Source: Marinobacter gelidimuriae (GTDB lineage: Bacteria > Pseudomonadota > Gammaproteobacteria > Pseudomonadales > Oleiphilaceae). Taken from it: a stretch of 64,000 nucleotides of DNA. How positions within the stretch are numbered: the first letter of the stretch is position 1; each line of letters starts with the position of its first letter. Below, in pieces: positions 9,056-18,875 of the stretch. The notes under the pieces were generated by a model that saw nothing but the letters and a program-made list of their open reading frames with translations, made no database searches and had not been told where the DNA came from. The translations under genes were made by a program, and so were the position numbers. The stretch lies in contig NZ_KB889897.1 in NCBI RefSeq assembly GCF_000372805.1, positions 1 through 64,000 on the forward strand. Direction: 5' to 3'.

Positions 9056-9075
9056 ATATCAAAAAACTTTGATAT
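9056..9075. promoter_or_regulatory. Palindromic operator, putative SahR box 2
   Basis: ATATC, ten bases, GATAT form a 20-bp site identical to the core of box 1 (7961-7984), including the asymmetric centre AAAAAACTTT. It lies 91 bp upstream of the metK start and 30 bp after the regulator stop codon. It probably controls the metK-ahcY-metF unit. Confidence 0.8.
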
Positions 9076-9166
9076 AGATGTAAGTGTTATTACGTATACC
9101 TGGTCAACAGTACAATTTTGGACCGCTCACATAATTTTAGATCGCTCATAAAAGGAGCCACCGTTA

Positions 9167-10357
<1,191 letters not shown>

Positions 10358-10383
10358 TCGATAATGAACTGGAGAACACCTGA

Positions 10384-11778
10384 ATGAGTACTCCCGCAGA
10401 AAAAATGAACACCGTTGAAGACTTTAAAGTACGTGACATCTCGCTGGCCGCTTGGGGCCGTAAGGAAATCAACATCGCCGAAGGCGAAATGCCGGCATTG
10501 ATGGCGCTGCGCAACAAGTACAAAGCGGAACAGCCTTTGGCGGGTGCTAACGTGCTTGGCTGCATCCACATGACCATTCAAACAGCCGTGCTGATTGAAA
10601 CCCTGATCGAGCTGGGTGCCAACGTGCGCTGGTCGTCGTGCAACATCTTCTCTACCCAGGACCAGGCCGCAGCTGCCGTTGCCGCCGTAGGCGTCCCGGT
10701 GTTTGCCTGGAAAGGCGAGACCGACGACGAATACGAGTGGTGCCTGCATCAAACCGTCGGCGCAAACGTGGAAGGCTGGTCGCCCAACATGATTCTGGAC
10801 GACGGCGGTGATTTGACCGAACTGCTGCACAAAGAATACCCGGCGATTCTGGCCAACTGCCACGGCGTGACCGAAGAAACCACCACCGGTGTACACCGCC
10901 TTCAGGAAATGCTGCGCGACGGCACCCTGAAGATTCCGGCCATCAACGTGAATGATTCCGTCACCAAAGCCAAGAACGACAACAAATACGGATGCCGTCA
11001 CAGCCTGAACGACGCCATCAAGCGCGCCACCGACCACCTGCTGTCGGGTAAGAAAGCACTGGTTATCGGTTACGGCGACGTGGGCAAAGGTTCTGCTGCT
11101 TCCCTGAACCAGGAAGGCATGATCGTAAAGATCACCGAAGCCGACCCCATTTGTGCCATGCAGGCCTGCATGGACGGTTTTGAAGTGGTTTCACCGTACA
11201 TCAATGGCGAGAACGACGGCACCGAAGCCAGCATCGACAAAGCCCTGCTGTCTAAAATCGACATTCTGGTCACCAGCACCGGTAACTACGACGTGTGCGA
11301 TTCCAACATGCTGAAGGCTCTGCGCTCTGGTGCGGTTGTGTGCAACATCGGTCACTTCGATAACGAAATTGACACCGCGTTCATGCGTAAGAACTGGGAA
11401 TGGGACGAGGTTAAGCCGCAGGTTCACATTGTGTACCGCAACAAAGCGGCCAACGACCACCTGATTCTGCTGTCTGAAGGCCGTCTGGTGAACCTGGGTA
11501 ACGCAACCGGTCACCCGTCGCGCATCATGGACGGTTCTTTCGCCAACCAGGTGCTGGCTCAGATGTACCTGTTTGAGCGCAAGTTTGCTGACCTGCCGGA
11601 AGAAGCCCGCGCTAAAGGCGTGTATGTGCAGGTTCTGCCCAAGCACCTGGATGAAGAAGTGGCCCGTGCCATGGTCGAAGGTTTTGGCGGCGTAATCACC
11701 AAAATGACCCAAAAGCAGGCCAACTACACCGGTGTTCCGGTGGAAGGCCCGTACAAGCCGGAAAGCTACAAGTACTAG
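10384..11778 (+). CDS. ahcY: Adenosylhomocysteinase (S-adenosylhomocysteine hydrolase)
   Basis: AhcY splits S-adenosylhomocysteine into adenosine and homocysteine, relieving product inhibition of methyltransferases. The 464 residues include the NAD-binding G-Y-G-D-V-G-K-G at 229-236, the [13 protein letters not shown] substrate region near 158, and the conserved C-terminal K-P-x-x-Y-K-Y that closes over NAD. The start has AACTGGAG upstream. Its place between metK and metF forms a complete SAM-recycling block apart from the methionine synthase itself. Confidence 0.97.
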   Translation: MSTPAEKMNTVEDFKVRDISLAAWGRKEINIAEGEMPALMALRNKYKAEQPLAGANVLGCIHMTIQTAVLIETLIELGANVRWSSCNIFSTQDQAAAAVAAVGVPVFAWKGETDDEYEWCLHQTVGANVEGWSPNMILDDGGDLTELLHKEYPAILANCHGVTEETTTGVHRLQEMLRDGTLKIPAINVNDSVTKAKNDNKYGCRHSLNDAIKRATDHLLSGKKALVIGYGDVGKGSAASLNQEGMIVKITEADPICAMQACMDGFEVVSPYINGENDGTEASIDKALLSKIDILVTSTGNYDVCDSNMLKALRSGAVVCNIGHFDNEIDTAFMRKNWEWDEVKPQVHIVYRNKAANDHLILLSEGRLVNLGNATGHPSRIMDGSFANQVLAQMYLFERKFADLPEEARAKGVYVQVLPKHLDEEVARAMVEGFGGVITKMTQKQANYTGVPVEGPYKPESYKY

Positions 11779-11838
11779 TTATAAAGGCTATCTACAGGTA
11801 CTTGTACAAGCACTAAGCCGCCACGGCGGATGTGATCA

Positions 11839-11860
11839 CGGGCCAGCTTCGGCTGGCCCG
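11839..11860 (+). promoter_or_regulatory. Strong UUCG-capped hairpin between ahcY and metF
   Basis: Nine G/C-rich base pairs (CGGGCCAGC with GCTGGCCCG) close on a TTCG tetraloop. No T-run follows, so this is not a standard terminator. It lies 29 bp before the metF start and may protect the upstream mRNA or tune metF expression. Confidence 0.6.
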
Positions 11861-11888
11861 GTTCCAACCCTACATTCTGGACAACAAC

Positions 11889-12758
11889 ATGGAATCCCAA
11901 AAACAATTCAAGCGGCGGTTCAGTTTTGAGTTCTTCCCGCCCAAGACCGAACAGGGCAAAATAAAACTGCAAGGCGTTCGCGACGAACTAGCGGCCGTAA
12001 ACCCGGATTTCTTTTCAGTGACGTTTGGTGCCGGTGGATCGACCCGGGACCGCACACTGGAAACCGTTTTTAGCCTGCACCAACAGGGCATTTCTACCGC
12101 CCCGCACCTGTCTTGCGTGGGTGGCACACGGGCAGGAATCAGCGAACTGCTCGACACCTATAAAGAAAAGGGCATTAATCGCATTGTGGCGCTTCGCGGC
12201 GACCTGCCCTCAGGAATGGGTGCAGCCGGTGAATTGCGCTACGCCAACGAGTTGGTGAGCTTTATTCGCGAGCACAGCGGCGATTATTTCAATCTGGAAG
12301 TGGCCGCCTACCCGGAGTTTCATCCTCAGGCCCGCAGCGCCGAGGAAGACCTGAAGAACTTCACACGCAAGGTAGAAGCCGGCGCCAACAGCGCTATTAC
12401 CCAATATTTCTTCAACGCCGACAGCTATTTGTATTTTATTGACCGGCTTGAAAAAGCAGACGTTACCATTCCTGTGGTTCCCGGCATTATGCCCATCGTT
12501 AATTTCTCCAGCCTGGTGCGCTTTTCCGACATGTGCGGCGCCGAAATTCCACGCTGGATACGTAAGCAGCTGGAAGCCTACGGCGACGACAGCGAAAGCA
12601 TTCGTCAGTTTGGCGAAGAAGTGGTTACCCGCATGTGTGAAAGGCTGTTGAAAGCCGGCGCGCCCGGTTTGCACTTTTACACGTTGAACCAGGTTGAACC
12701 CAGCCTCGGCATCTGGAAAAACCTTGGGTTGGGCGAGCGCGAAAAAATACCGTTTTAA
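11889..12758 (+). CDS. metF: Methylenetetrahydrofolate reductase
   Basis: It reduces 5,10-methylene-THF to 5-methyl-THF, the methyl donor for methionine synthesis, using FAD. The protein starts in the family's typical way with F-S-F-E-F-F-P-P-K-T at 11-20 and carries the S-V-T-F-G-A-G-G-S-T-R-D-R-T flavin/folate region. At 289 residues from this start it matches normal MetF length. An open frame continues upstream to 11832, but that start would lie before the hairpin at 11839-11860, so I prefer the ATG at 11889 despite a weak RBS. It completes the metK-ahcY-metF unit. Confidence 0.95.
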   Translation: MESQKQFKRRFSFEFFPPKTEQGKIKLQGVRDELAAVNPDFFSVTFGAGGSTRDRTLETVFSLHQQGISTAPHLSCVGGTRAGISELLDTYKEKGINRIVALRGDLPSGMGAAGELRYANELVSFIREHSGDYFNLEVAAYPEFHPQARSAEEDLKNFTRKVEAGANSAITQYFFNADSYLYFIDRLEKADVTIPVVPGIMPIVNFSSLVRFSDMCGAEIPRWIRKQLEAYGDDSESIRQFGEEVVTRMCERLLKAGAPGLHFYTLNQVEPSLGIWKNLGLGEREKIPF

Positions 12759-12769
12759 CCGACAAAAAC

Positions 12770-12813
12770 ACCCGTAAGAGCTTATAACCATCTGCTAATA
12801 CGGGTATTTTTTT
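12770..12813 (+). terminator. Terminator after metF
   Basis: ACCCGTA (12770-12776) pairs with TACGGGT (12799-12805) across a 22-base loop and is followed by seven T residues. It lies just after the metF stop. Confidence 0.65.
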
Positions 12814-13052
12814 GCTTCGAAAAAGCCTTTCCGAGTGTCACGCATTTGATTTTGCACCGCAGTCTGAGTAATAGTCTAGAGTGTACTTAATGCGATTCTG
12901 AGCATAGTTTTCAACACAGCTCTTATACGTAGCTCTTAGCGCAATTCATAACACAGCCCCGACAATTCGCTCCGGTTATCCCCTGCCCTTATCGGCTCGG
13001 AAAACCGTTCATATTGCGACAGCCGGGGTTCTATAAAAACCAAGGAGAAAAC

Positions 13053-13811
13053 ATGAGCACAAAATGGCTGAAAACACTGACTGCGGGTCTGGTTCTGACC
13101 GCAGCAGCTGGCACTGTGAGCGCAGAAAAACTGAAAATTGCGACCGACCCCAGCTTTGTACCCTTCGAAATGCTCGACATAGAAACCGGTGAAATGATCG
13201 GTTTTGACATGGAAATCATCGCCGAAGTTGCCAAACGGGCTGGCTTTGAATACGACATGAACACCATGGATTTCAACGGCATTATTCCGGCCCTGCAGAC
13301 GGGCAGTATCGATATTGCTATGGCGGGCATCACCATCACTGAAGCTCGCGGGAAAATCGTCGACTTCTCTGACCCGTACTACGATTCGGGCCTGCGCCTT
13401 CTGGTACGCGTTGATAACAACGACATTCTGGAATTCAAAGATCTTGAAGGCAAAAAGATCGGCTCCAAAATCGGCAGCACCAGCTACGACTACCTGACCG
13501 GCAATCTGGAAGATAGCGCCGGCGTAACGCCCTACCCCGGCAGCGCAGATATGTACCTGGCGCTGATGTCCCGCTCTGTTGATGCTGTGTTCTACGACGC
13601 CCCCAACGTGGCCTATTTCGCCCGTACCAAAGGCGAAGGCAAAGTAAAAACCGTGGGTGCCCTGTATGAAGGTCAGCAGTACGGTATTGCCCTGAAGGCC
13701 GGTAGCGAATGGGTAGACGAAGTAAACACTGCTCTGGCAGAAATCCGCGAAGACGGCACCTACAAAATCATTTATGAAAAATGGTTTGGCCCTCTGCCCG
13801 AAGCCAAGTAA
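13053..13811 (+). CDS. Polar amino-acid ABC transporter, periplasmic binding protein
   Basis: This is the solute receptor of an ABC importer of the glutamine/histidine/arginine type. The first 24 residues are a signal peptide (K-W-L-K, hydrophobic core, T-V-S-A cleavage). The mature part begins L-K-I-A-T-D-P-S-F-V-P-F-E and contains G-F-D-M-E-I-I, D-F-N-G-I-I-P-A-L-Q-T-G and D-A-V-F-Y-D-A-P, typical of family 3 binding proteins (glnH, PF00497). The ATG at 13053 has AAGGAGAAA upstream. Permease and ATPase genes follow in the same direction. The exact amino acid cannot be read from sequence; glutamine is the usual guess. Confidence 0.9.
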   Translation: MSTKWLKTLTAGLVLTAAAGTVSAEKLKIATDPSFVPFEMLDIETGEMIGFDMEIIAEVAKRAGFEYDMNTMDFNGIIPALQTGSIDIAMAGITITEARGKIVDFSDPYYDSGLRLLVRVDNNDILEFKDLEGKKIGSKIGSTSYDYLTGNLEDSAGVTPYPGSADMYLALMSRSVDAVFYDAPNVAYFARTKGEGKVKTVGALYEGQQYGIALKAGSEWVDEVNTALAEIREDGTYKIIYEKWFGPLPEAK

Positions 13812-13839
13812 GCTCGGAGTTTAACGATCTGTTCTACTG

Positions 13840-13866
13840 CACCGGGGCCACGAGCCCCGGTGTTTT
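13840..13866 (+). terminator. Intra-operon hairpin/terminator after the binding-protein gene
   Basis: CACCGGGGC and GCCCCGGTG form a 9-bp perfect stem with a 5-base loop, followed by four T residues. It lies between the binding protein and permease genes. A partial terminator here would give more binding protein than membrane parts, a common arrangement in ABC importer operons. Confidence 0.7.
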
Positions 13867-13896
13867 ATCTCGCTTACTCCTGCGGAGACATTCACT

Positions 13897-14568
13897 GTGG
13901 AATCACAGTTCCAATTTGACTGGCAAGCCGCCATAGATTCCATACCCTTCCTGGCGAAGGGTATTCCTTACACGTTGATGATTTCGTTCGGCGGCCTTGT
14001 TATTGGTTTTCTGCTGGGCATTTTGTTTGGCTTGTTAAGCATTAACAAACACTGGTATTTGCGCTGGCCGGCAACGGCTTATATTGAAATATTCCGCGGC
14101 ACGCCCATTTTGGTGCAAGTGCTGTTCATATTTTACGGTTTGCCCGACCTTATTGGCGGCCCGATTGATCCGCTTGTCGCCGGCATTGCGGCTATCGCCC
14201 TGAATTCGGGTGCCTATATTTCCGAAGTGGTTCGTGGTGGCGTGCAGTCTATTGACCGCGGCCAAACCGAGGCTGGCCTGTCACTGGGTTTGTCCCGTAC
14301 CCAAAGCTTTTGGTCGATTGTGTGGCCCCAGGCGTTTCGCCGGATGATTCCACCCCTCGGTAACCAGGCCATCGTCAGCATTAAAGACACCTCGCTGTTT
14401 TCTGTTATCGGCGTGGGTGAACTGGTTCGCCAGGGCCAGGTGTACATTGCCAATACCTTCACCGCCTTTGAAGTGTACTTTGTAGTGGCCCTTATGTACC
14501 TCGCTATAACCCTGTCACTGTCTATGGTTCTGCGCTACATGGAAAAGCGCGGCCGGGCCTCTGTGTGA
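13897..14568 (+). CDS. Polar amino-acid ABC transporter, permease
   Basis: The 223-residue inner-membrane protein has about five hydrophobic segments and the HisM/GlnP family signature E-I-F-R-G-T-P-I-L-V-Q near residue 62. The ABC-contact loop S-G-A-Y-I-S-E-V-V-R-G-G-V-Q-S-I-D-x-G-Q-x-E-A-G follows near residue 105. It starts with GTG at 13897, with GGAG about ten bases upstream. It probably acts as a homodimer with the ATPase encoded 13 bp downstream and the binding protein upstream. Confidence 0.92.
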   Translation: MESQFQFDWQAAIDSIPFLAKGIPYTLMISFGGLVIGFLLGILFGLLSINKHWYLRWPATAYIEIFRGTPILVQVLFIFYGLPDLIGGPIDPLVAGIAAIALNSGAYISEVVRGGVQSIDRGQTEAGLSLGLSRTQSFWSIVWPQAFRRMIPPLGNQAIVSIKDTSLFSVIGVGELVRQGQVYIANTFTAFEVYFVVALMYLAITLSLSMVLRYMEKRGRASV

Positions 14569-14581
14569 AGGAAACTGACTG

Positions 14582-15328
14582 ATGACTCATATTGTGCAGC
14601 TCAAACGCATGAACAAGTACTTCGGCAAGCTTCACGTGCTGAAAGATATTGATCTGGCCGTAGAGGCCGGCGAAGTGGTGGTGATTATCGGCGCCAGCGG
14701 CTCTGGTAAATCCACCTTGATCCGCTGCGTTAACGGCCTGGAAGAATACGAATCTGGCCACCTGGAAGTCGACGGCCATAAACTGGCGCCCAAAGGCGGC
14801 AACCAGGAATCCCTGGCTGAAATCCGCAAAGAAGTGGGCATGGTATTCCAGCAGTTCAATCTGTTCCCTCACCTGTCGGTGAAGAAGAACATCATGCTGG
14901 CGCCGATGAAGGTTAAAAGTGCCGATAAAATCGTTGCTAATGCCACTGCAGATCGCTTGCTTGAGCGCGTTGGCATCAGCGATCAGGCCGACAAATATCC
15001 CAGCCAGCTGTCTGGCGGCCAGCAGCAACGGGTAGCCATTGCCCGTGCCCTGGCGATGGAACCGCGGGTAATGCTGTTTGACGAACCCACCTCGGCGCTA
15101 GACCCGGAAATGGTTGGCGAAGTGCTGGACGTCATTCGCGAACTGGCCAAAGAAGGCATGACCATGATGGTGGTGACCCACGAAATGGGCTTCGCCCGCG
15201 AAGTAGCCGACCGGGTGATTTACATCCACGAAGGCCAGATTGTGGAAGAAGGCAAACCCGACGACGTGTTCGACAATCCTCAGAACGAACGTACCCAGGC
15301 GTTTCTGTCACGGGTGCTGGCGCACTGA
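14582..15328 (+). CDS. glnQ: Polar amino-acid ABC transporter, ATP-binding protein
   Basis: It powers the importer from the cytoplasmic side. Walker [10 protein letters not shown] is at 37-45, the signature L-S-G-G-Q at 143-147 and Walker B V-M-L-F-D-E at 163-168, followed by P-T-S-A-L-D-P-E. At 248 residues it has the usual GlnQ/HisP length. One odd point is an insertion-like K-G-G-N-Q-E-S near residue 71 before the Q-loop, which is common in this subfamily. A strong terminator follows. Confidence 0.93.
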   Translation: MTHIVQLKRMNKYFGKLHVLKDIDLAVEAGEVVVIIGASGSGKSTLIRCVNGLEEYESGHLEVDGHKLAPKGGNQESLAEIRKEVGMVFQQFNLFPHLSVKKNIMLAPMKVKSADKIVANATADRLLERVGISDQADKYPSQLSGGQQQRVAIARALAMEPRVMLFDEPTSALDPEMVGEVLDVIRELAKEGMTMMVVTHEMGFAREVADRVIYIHEGQIVEEGKPDDVFDNPQNERTQAFLSRVLAH

Positions 15329-15367
15329 TGGGTTGTTGACGTTGAGTGACAGAGTTAATTAAAGAGT

Positions 15368-15405
15368 AACGACAAAGCCCCCGTATTCGGGGGCTTTGTC
15401 GTTTT
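15368..15405. terminator. Bidirectional-looking terminator after glnQ
   Basis: A 16-bp perfect stem (15368-15383 with 15388-15403) closes on TATT and is flanked by short T and A runs. It is the end of the transporter operon and insulates vapBC downstream. Confidence 0.85.
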
Positions 15406-15489
15406 AAGTCGCGCTCACTGGCCTGGTCGACGTAGCCAGCAGGAACTTCGGGCAAACCTTACTTGAACGTGCCATCTGTTGATGCTAAT

Positions 15490-15511
15490 TTTGATGCATA
15501 TAGTCATCAAA
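15490..15511. promoter_or_regulatory. Inverted repeat in front of vapBC, putative VapBC operator
   Basis: TTTGATG and CATCAAA form a perfect inverted pair with an 8-base centre. A further TTGATG half-site lies about ten bases to the left. The site is 20 bp upstream of the vapB start and sits where the promoter should be. Toxin-antitoxin complexes typically repress their own promoter at such sites. Confidence 0.55.
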
Positions 15512-15530
15512 TTAAAGATCAGGAGGCGTC

Positions 15531-15737
15531 ATGCGGACAACCGTAACCATCGACGACGAGTTATATCAGCAGGCGCTCAGCATGGCTGATCCCGGCATGG
15601 ACAAGGCGGAACTGTTTCGGGAAGCAATAAAAGTGTTTGTAAGAACTCGCGCAGCCAAACGCCTAGAGGCGTTGGGTGGTACCGCACCCGAAATGCAGGA
15701 CATCTCTCGCCGCCATGAAGACACTCCAGCGTCATGA
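15531..15737 (+). CDS. vapB: VapB-type antitoxin
   Basis: The 68-residue protein starts M-R-T-T-V-T-I-D-D-E-L-Y, a ribbon-helix-helix DNA-binding beginning, and ends in a charged, proline-containing tail that would bind the toxin. An AGGAGG-like site precedes the ATG. Its last codons overlap the toxin start by four bases (ATGA), so antitoxin and toxin are translationally coupled. It fits the VapB group whose N-terminus matches the DUF2191/VapB family. Confidence 0.85.
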   Translation: MRTTVTIDDELYQQALSMADPGMDKAELFREAIKVFVRTRAAKRLEALGGTAPEMQDISRRHEDTPAS

Positions 15738-16108
15738 ATGTACTGGTTGATACGTCCGTCTGGGCGGGGCACTTTCGTCATCGCAATGCAACGCTTGCCA
15801 AGCTGTTGCTCTCAGACAGAGTTCTGACACACCCCATGGTGGTTGCCGAACTCGCTTGCGGCACGCCGCCCTCACCACGCACACAAACACTCTCTGATAT
15901 CGGTCTACTGGAACCGGCGAACCAGGCAAGTATTGCCGAAGTGCGGATTCTGATTGAACAGGAAAAGCTCTACGGGTTAGGTTGTGGCCTGGTAGATATT
16001 GCACTTCTCGCGTCAACGTTGATTACACCAGGCGCCCAGCTATGGACCTTAGATAAGCGCCTGGTAAAATTGGCGGAACGCTTTGATATGCAGTATTCCG
16101 TGTTATGA
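15734..16108 (+). CDS. vapC: VapC-type PIN-domain toxin
   Basis: VapC toxins are magnesium-dependent RNases that usually cut initiator tRNA or rRNA. The 124-residue PIN domain keeps all four acidic residues: Asp6 in L-V-D-T-S-V-W, Glu39 in V-V-A-E-L, Asp88 in G-L-V-D-I-A-L-L-A-S and Asp107 in W-T-L-D-K-R-L. Length and spacing are normal, so the toxin looks intact. It overlaps vapB by four bases. Confidence 0.88.
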   Translation: MNVLVDTSVWAGHFRHRNATLAKLLLSDRVLTHPMVVAELACGTPPSPRTQTLSDIGLLEPANQASIAEVRILIEQEKLYGLGCGLVDIALLASTLITPGAQLWTLDKRLVKLAERFDMQYSVL

Positions 16109-16153
16109 CGGCTGAACCTTCAAGCCCTGTCCTCCCTGATTAAAGCTAGCGGG

Positions 16154-16444
16154 CTATTCCCCAATCACCACCGAACCAGACCCAATAGCCACGCCCCCAC
16201 AGGAAATCGCGCTGCCCGTTACGGCGGCCGGACTTCCATTAATAACAACGGTGGAAGAACCGCCAGCAATGGTACGGGGATGGGGAGAATGCTTGGGTTT
16301 TGAGTGCGGCGCTAACGGGTCACCCAGGCGGGCAACGGGTTTGCCGTCAATCAGCACATCGGGGGAACCGGCAATCACCGGTGTCGGCGGGAAACCTTCG
16401 TGGTCGGAGCCCAGGTCTCCGAGAAGTACAACTGCTTTGCTCAT
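16154..16444 (-). CDS. PAAR-domain protein, possible type VI secretion spike tip
   Basis: The 96-residue protein is rich in Gly, Pro, Ser and Val. It has P-x-x-P-x-I-x-G-S-P-D-V-x-I-D-G-K-P-V-A-R-x-G-D and later I-x-G-G-S-S-T-V-V-I-N-G-x-P-A-A, the paired pattern of PAAR repeats. PAAR proteins form the sharp zinc-bound tip on VgrG spikes of type VI systems. No VgrG, effector or immunity gene is next to it; its neighbours are vapC and bioA. It is therefore an orphan PAAR whose partner must lie elsewhere. Confidence 0.75.
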   Translation of the reverse strand: MSKAVVLLGDLGSDHEGFPPTPVIAGSPDVLIDGKPVARLGDPLAPHSKPKHSPHPRTIAGGSSTVVINGSPAAVTGSAISCGGVAIGSGSVVIGE

Positions 16445-16649
16445 GTCGCATCCTTTGCGTTGTGTTCGTCCTTATTGATTCCTTCCACGCGCCGCGAGCA
16501 ATCCTGGCCCAACAAACGCGTGCGCTTATGTTATCGCCTTCAGTGCTTCTTGCAAAGCGGTAGCCTGAACCGGCTGTTAACTGTAAAATTCCAAAAGGTT
16601 AACAGCTGATTTATCGCAACCCAACACTTTGTCTGTCCGGAGCTCCTCA

Positions 16650-17999
16650 ATGCGCAATGCCGATCTTGTCGCCCGCGATCTTAAGTCCGTGTGGCACCCC
16701 TGTACCCAGATGAAAGACCACGAAAGCCTGCCGCTGATCCCGATTAAAAAAGGCAAAGGCGTGTGGCTGGAAGACTTCGAAAACAACCGCTATATCGACG
16801 CGGTCAGCTCTTGGTGGGTAAACCTGTTTGGCCACTCCAACGATCGCATCAACAACGCTATTATCGAACAGATCGGCCAGCTGGAACACGTGATTCTGGC
16901 TGGTTTCAGCCACGAGCCGGTGGTGAATCTGTCAGAGCGATTGATTGAGGTAACGCCGGAAGGACTGAACAAGTGCTTTTACGCCGACAATGGTTCGTCG
17001 GCTATCGAAGCGGCGCTGAAGATGAGTTTTCACTACTGGAAGAACCAGGGCCAGCCGAACAAAAAGTACTTCGTGAATCTGGCCAACAGCTATCACGGTG
17101 AAACCCTGGGCGCGCTGGCGCTGGGTGATGTGGCGCTTTACAAAAACACCTACCAGCCATTGTTGATGGAGGTGATTACTGCGCCCTCACCAGACGCCTA
17201 CCTGAAAGAGCCCGGTGAAACCGACGAAGCCTTCGCCCTGCGCCAGTTCGAGGCGATGGAAGCGCTGCTGGCAGAAAGGCACCATGAAATCTCTGCGGTC
17301 GTGGTAGAGCCGCTCATTCAATGCGCCGGCGGCATGCGCATGCACCACCCGATTTACCACACCAAACTGCGCGAAGCGTGTGACCGGTACGGCGTACATC
17401 TGATTGCTGACGAAATTGCCGTGGGCTTTGGCCGCACTGGTACCCTATTCGCCTGCGAGCAGGCGGGCATCACACCGGATTTCATGTGCTTGTCAAAAGG
17501 CCTGACCGCAGGCTACCTGCCATTGTCTGTGGTGCTGACCACTGATACCGTCTACAACGGGTTTTACGACGATTACGAAACCATGCGGGCGTTTTTGCAC
17601 AGCCACAGTTACACCGGCAACCCCATTGGCTGCGCCGTAGCACTGGCAACTCTCGACATTTTCCGTGATGATCGGGTAATCGAGAATAACCGGCGCCTGT
17701 CGGCCTGTATGGCTGAGTCGGTCGCTCATTTGGCGGATCACCCCAACGTGGGTGATATTCGCCAACACGGCATGACGCTGGCCATTGAAATGGTTAAAAA
17801 CAAAGCCGACAAAACGCCCTTCCACTGGAAGGAAAGGCGCGGTTTGAAAGTGTACCAGCACTCGCTCACCCGCCAGGCCTTGTTACGCCCGCTGGGCAAT
17901 GTGGTGTATTTTATGCCGCCCTATGTGATCACCGAAGATCAGATTCAGCATCTGGCCCGGGTAGCCACGGAGGGCATTAACATCGCTGTGCGCGACTGA
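16650..17999 (+). CDS. bioA: Adenosylmethionine-8-amino-7-oxononanoate aminotransferase
   Basis: BioA makes 7,8-diaminopelargonate in biotin synthesis, unusually using SAM as amino donor. The 449-residue fold-type I PLP enzyme has W-H-P-C-T-Q-M-K at 15-22 and S-S-W-W at 53-56, both BioA signatures. Asp254 is in L-I-A-D-E-I-A-V-G-F-G-R-T-G and the PLP lysine is Lys283 in L-S-K-G-L-T-A-G-Y-L. I chose ATG 16650 because GGAG is eight bases upstream. The other bio genes are not nearby. It is followed 24 bp later by rsmE. Confidence 0.93.
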   Translation: MRNADLVARDLKSVWHPCTQMKDHESLPLIPIKKGKGVWLEDFENNRYIDAVSSWWVNLFGHSNDRINNAIIEQIGQLEHVILAGFSHEPVVNLSERLIEVTPEGLNKCFYADNGSSAIEAALKMSFHYWKNQGQPNKKYFVNLANSYHGETLGALALGDVALYKNTYQPLLMEVITAPSPDAYLKEPGETDEAFALRQFEAMEALLAERHHEISAVVVEPLIQCAGGMRMHHPIYHTKLREACDRYGVHLIADEIAVGFGRTGTLFACEQAGITPDFMCLSKGLTAGYLPLSVVLTTDTVYNGFYDDYETMRAFLHSHSYTGNPIGCAVALATLDIFRDDRVIENNRRLSACMAESVAHLADHPNVGDIRQHGMTLAIEMVKNKADKTPFHWKERRGLKVYQHSLTRQALLRPLGNVVYFMPPYVITEDQIQHLARVATEGINIAVRD

Positions 18000-18023
18000 G
18001 TCGCGCCTTTAAGGAAGACTGCG

Positions 18024-18758
18024 TTGCGAATACCACGAATCTACACCGACACCCCGTTACAGGCCGGCGCAGACGCGCAGCTGGACGACAACGCCGCGCA
18101 ACATGTAGGCCGGGTATTGCGCATGCAACCTGGCCAGGCATTAAGCCTGTTCAACGGCGATGGCCAGGACTACCCCGCGCTGATTGCCAGCGCCAGCAAG
18201 AAAAACGTGACGGTTCAGGTGGAGCAACCCACTGCAAACAGCAGTGAATCGGCGCTGGAGATAGTGCTCGGGCAAACCCTGTCAAAGGGTGACCGCATGG
18301 ACTACGCAGTGCAGAAAGCGACGGAAATGGGCGTTAGCCGAATCGTGCCTCTTTCCACCGAACGCTGCGATGTACGCCTGAAAGGCGACCGCGAAGACAA
18401 GCGCCTGAGCCACTGGCGCTCGGTAGCCATCAGCGCCGCCGAACAATGCGGCCGCGCACGAGTGCCAGACATCCTGCCGGTGATGAACATCACCGAATGG
18501 CTGGAACACAGCCAACGCTGCGATCTGCGCCTGGTGCTCCACCACCGCACCGAACAGTCACTGGATTCTCTGGCCAAACCCAACAGCGTTGCCCTGATGA
18601 TAGGCCCCGAAGGCGGCCTGAGCGCCGACGAAATTGCCCAGGCCGAAAAATCCGGCTTCCTCCCGGTTGCTCTCGGCCCGAGAGTGCTCCGCACGGAAAC
18701 CGCGCCGGTTGCCGCCATGGCCTTATGTCAGTGGCTCTGGGGTGATTTTGGTGTTTAA
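18024..18758 (+). CDS. rsmE: 16S rRNA (uracil-1498-N3)-methyltransferase
   Basis: RsmE methylates U1498 of 16S rRNA. The 244-residue protein has an N-terminal PUA-like part (H-V-G-R-V-L-R-M near 27). Its SPOUT knot carries M-I-G-P-E-G-G-L-S-A-D-E-I near 191 and L-G-P-R-V-L-R-T-E-T-A-P-V near 216. The start is TTG at 18024 with AAGGA upstream; no ATG gives the conserved R-I-P-R-I-Y N-terminus. It follows bioA closely and may share its transcript. Confidence 0.93.
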   Translation: MRIPRIYTDTPLQAGADAQLDDNAAQHVGRVLRMQPGQALSLFNGDGQDYPALIASASKKNVTVQVEQPTANSSESALEIVLGQTLSKGDRMDYAVQKATEMGVSRIVPLSTERCDVRLKGDREDKRLSHWRSVAISAAEQCGRARVPDILPVMNITEWLEHSQRCDLRLVLHHRTEQSLDSLAKPNSVALMIGPEGGLSADEIAQAEKSGFLPVALGPRVLRTETAPVAAMALCQWLWGDFGV

Positions 18759-18875
18759 CCAAGCTCTGATTTGCTCATCACCAGCAAAAGTCTTTGATTT
18801 TACTCTTCGGATAACTCGTAGGCGCTTTCCCAAATTCGAAATACCCAGAACACGTCAAAAAAGTAAAATGCACCG

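Noticed and set aside
9027..9166. Possible SAM or SAH riboswitch before metK or ahcY
   Set aside because: No conserved riboswitch core or stable multi-stem fold is visible; the leader holds a protein-binding palindrome instead, and the metK-ahcY gap is only 26 bp.
16629..16649. Upstream TTG start for bioA
   Set aside because: It would add seven residues not typical of BioA and would consume the ribosome-binding site of the ATG at 16650.
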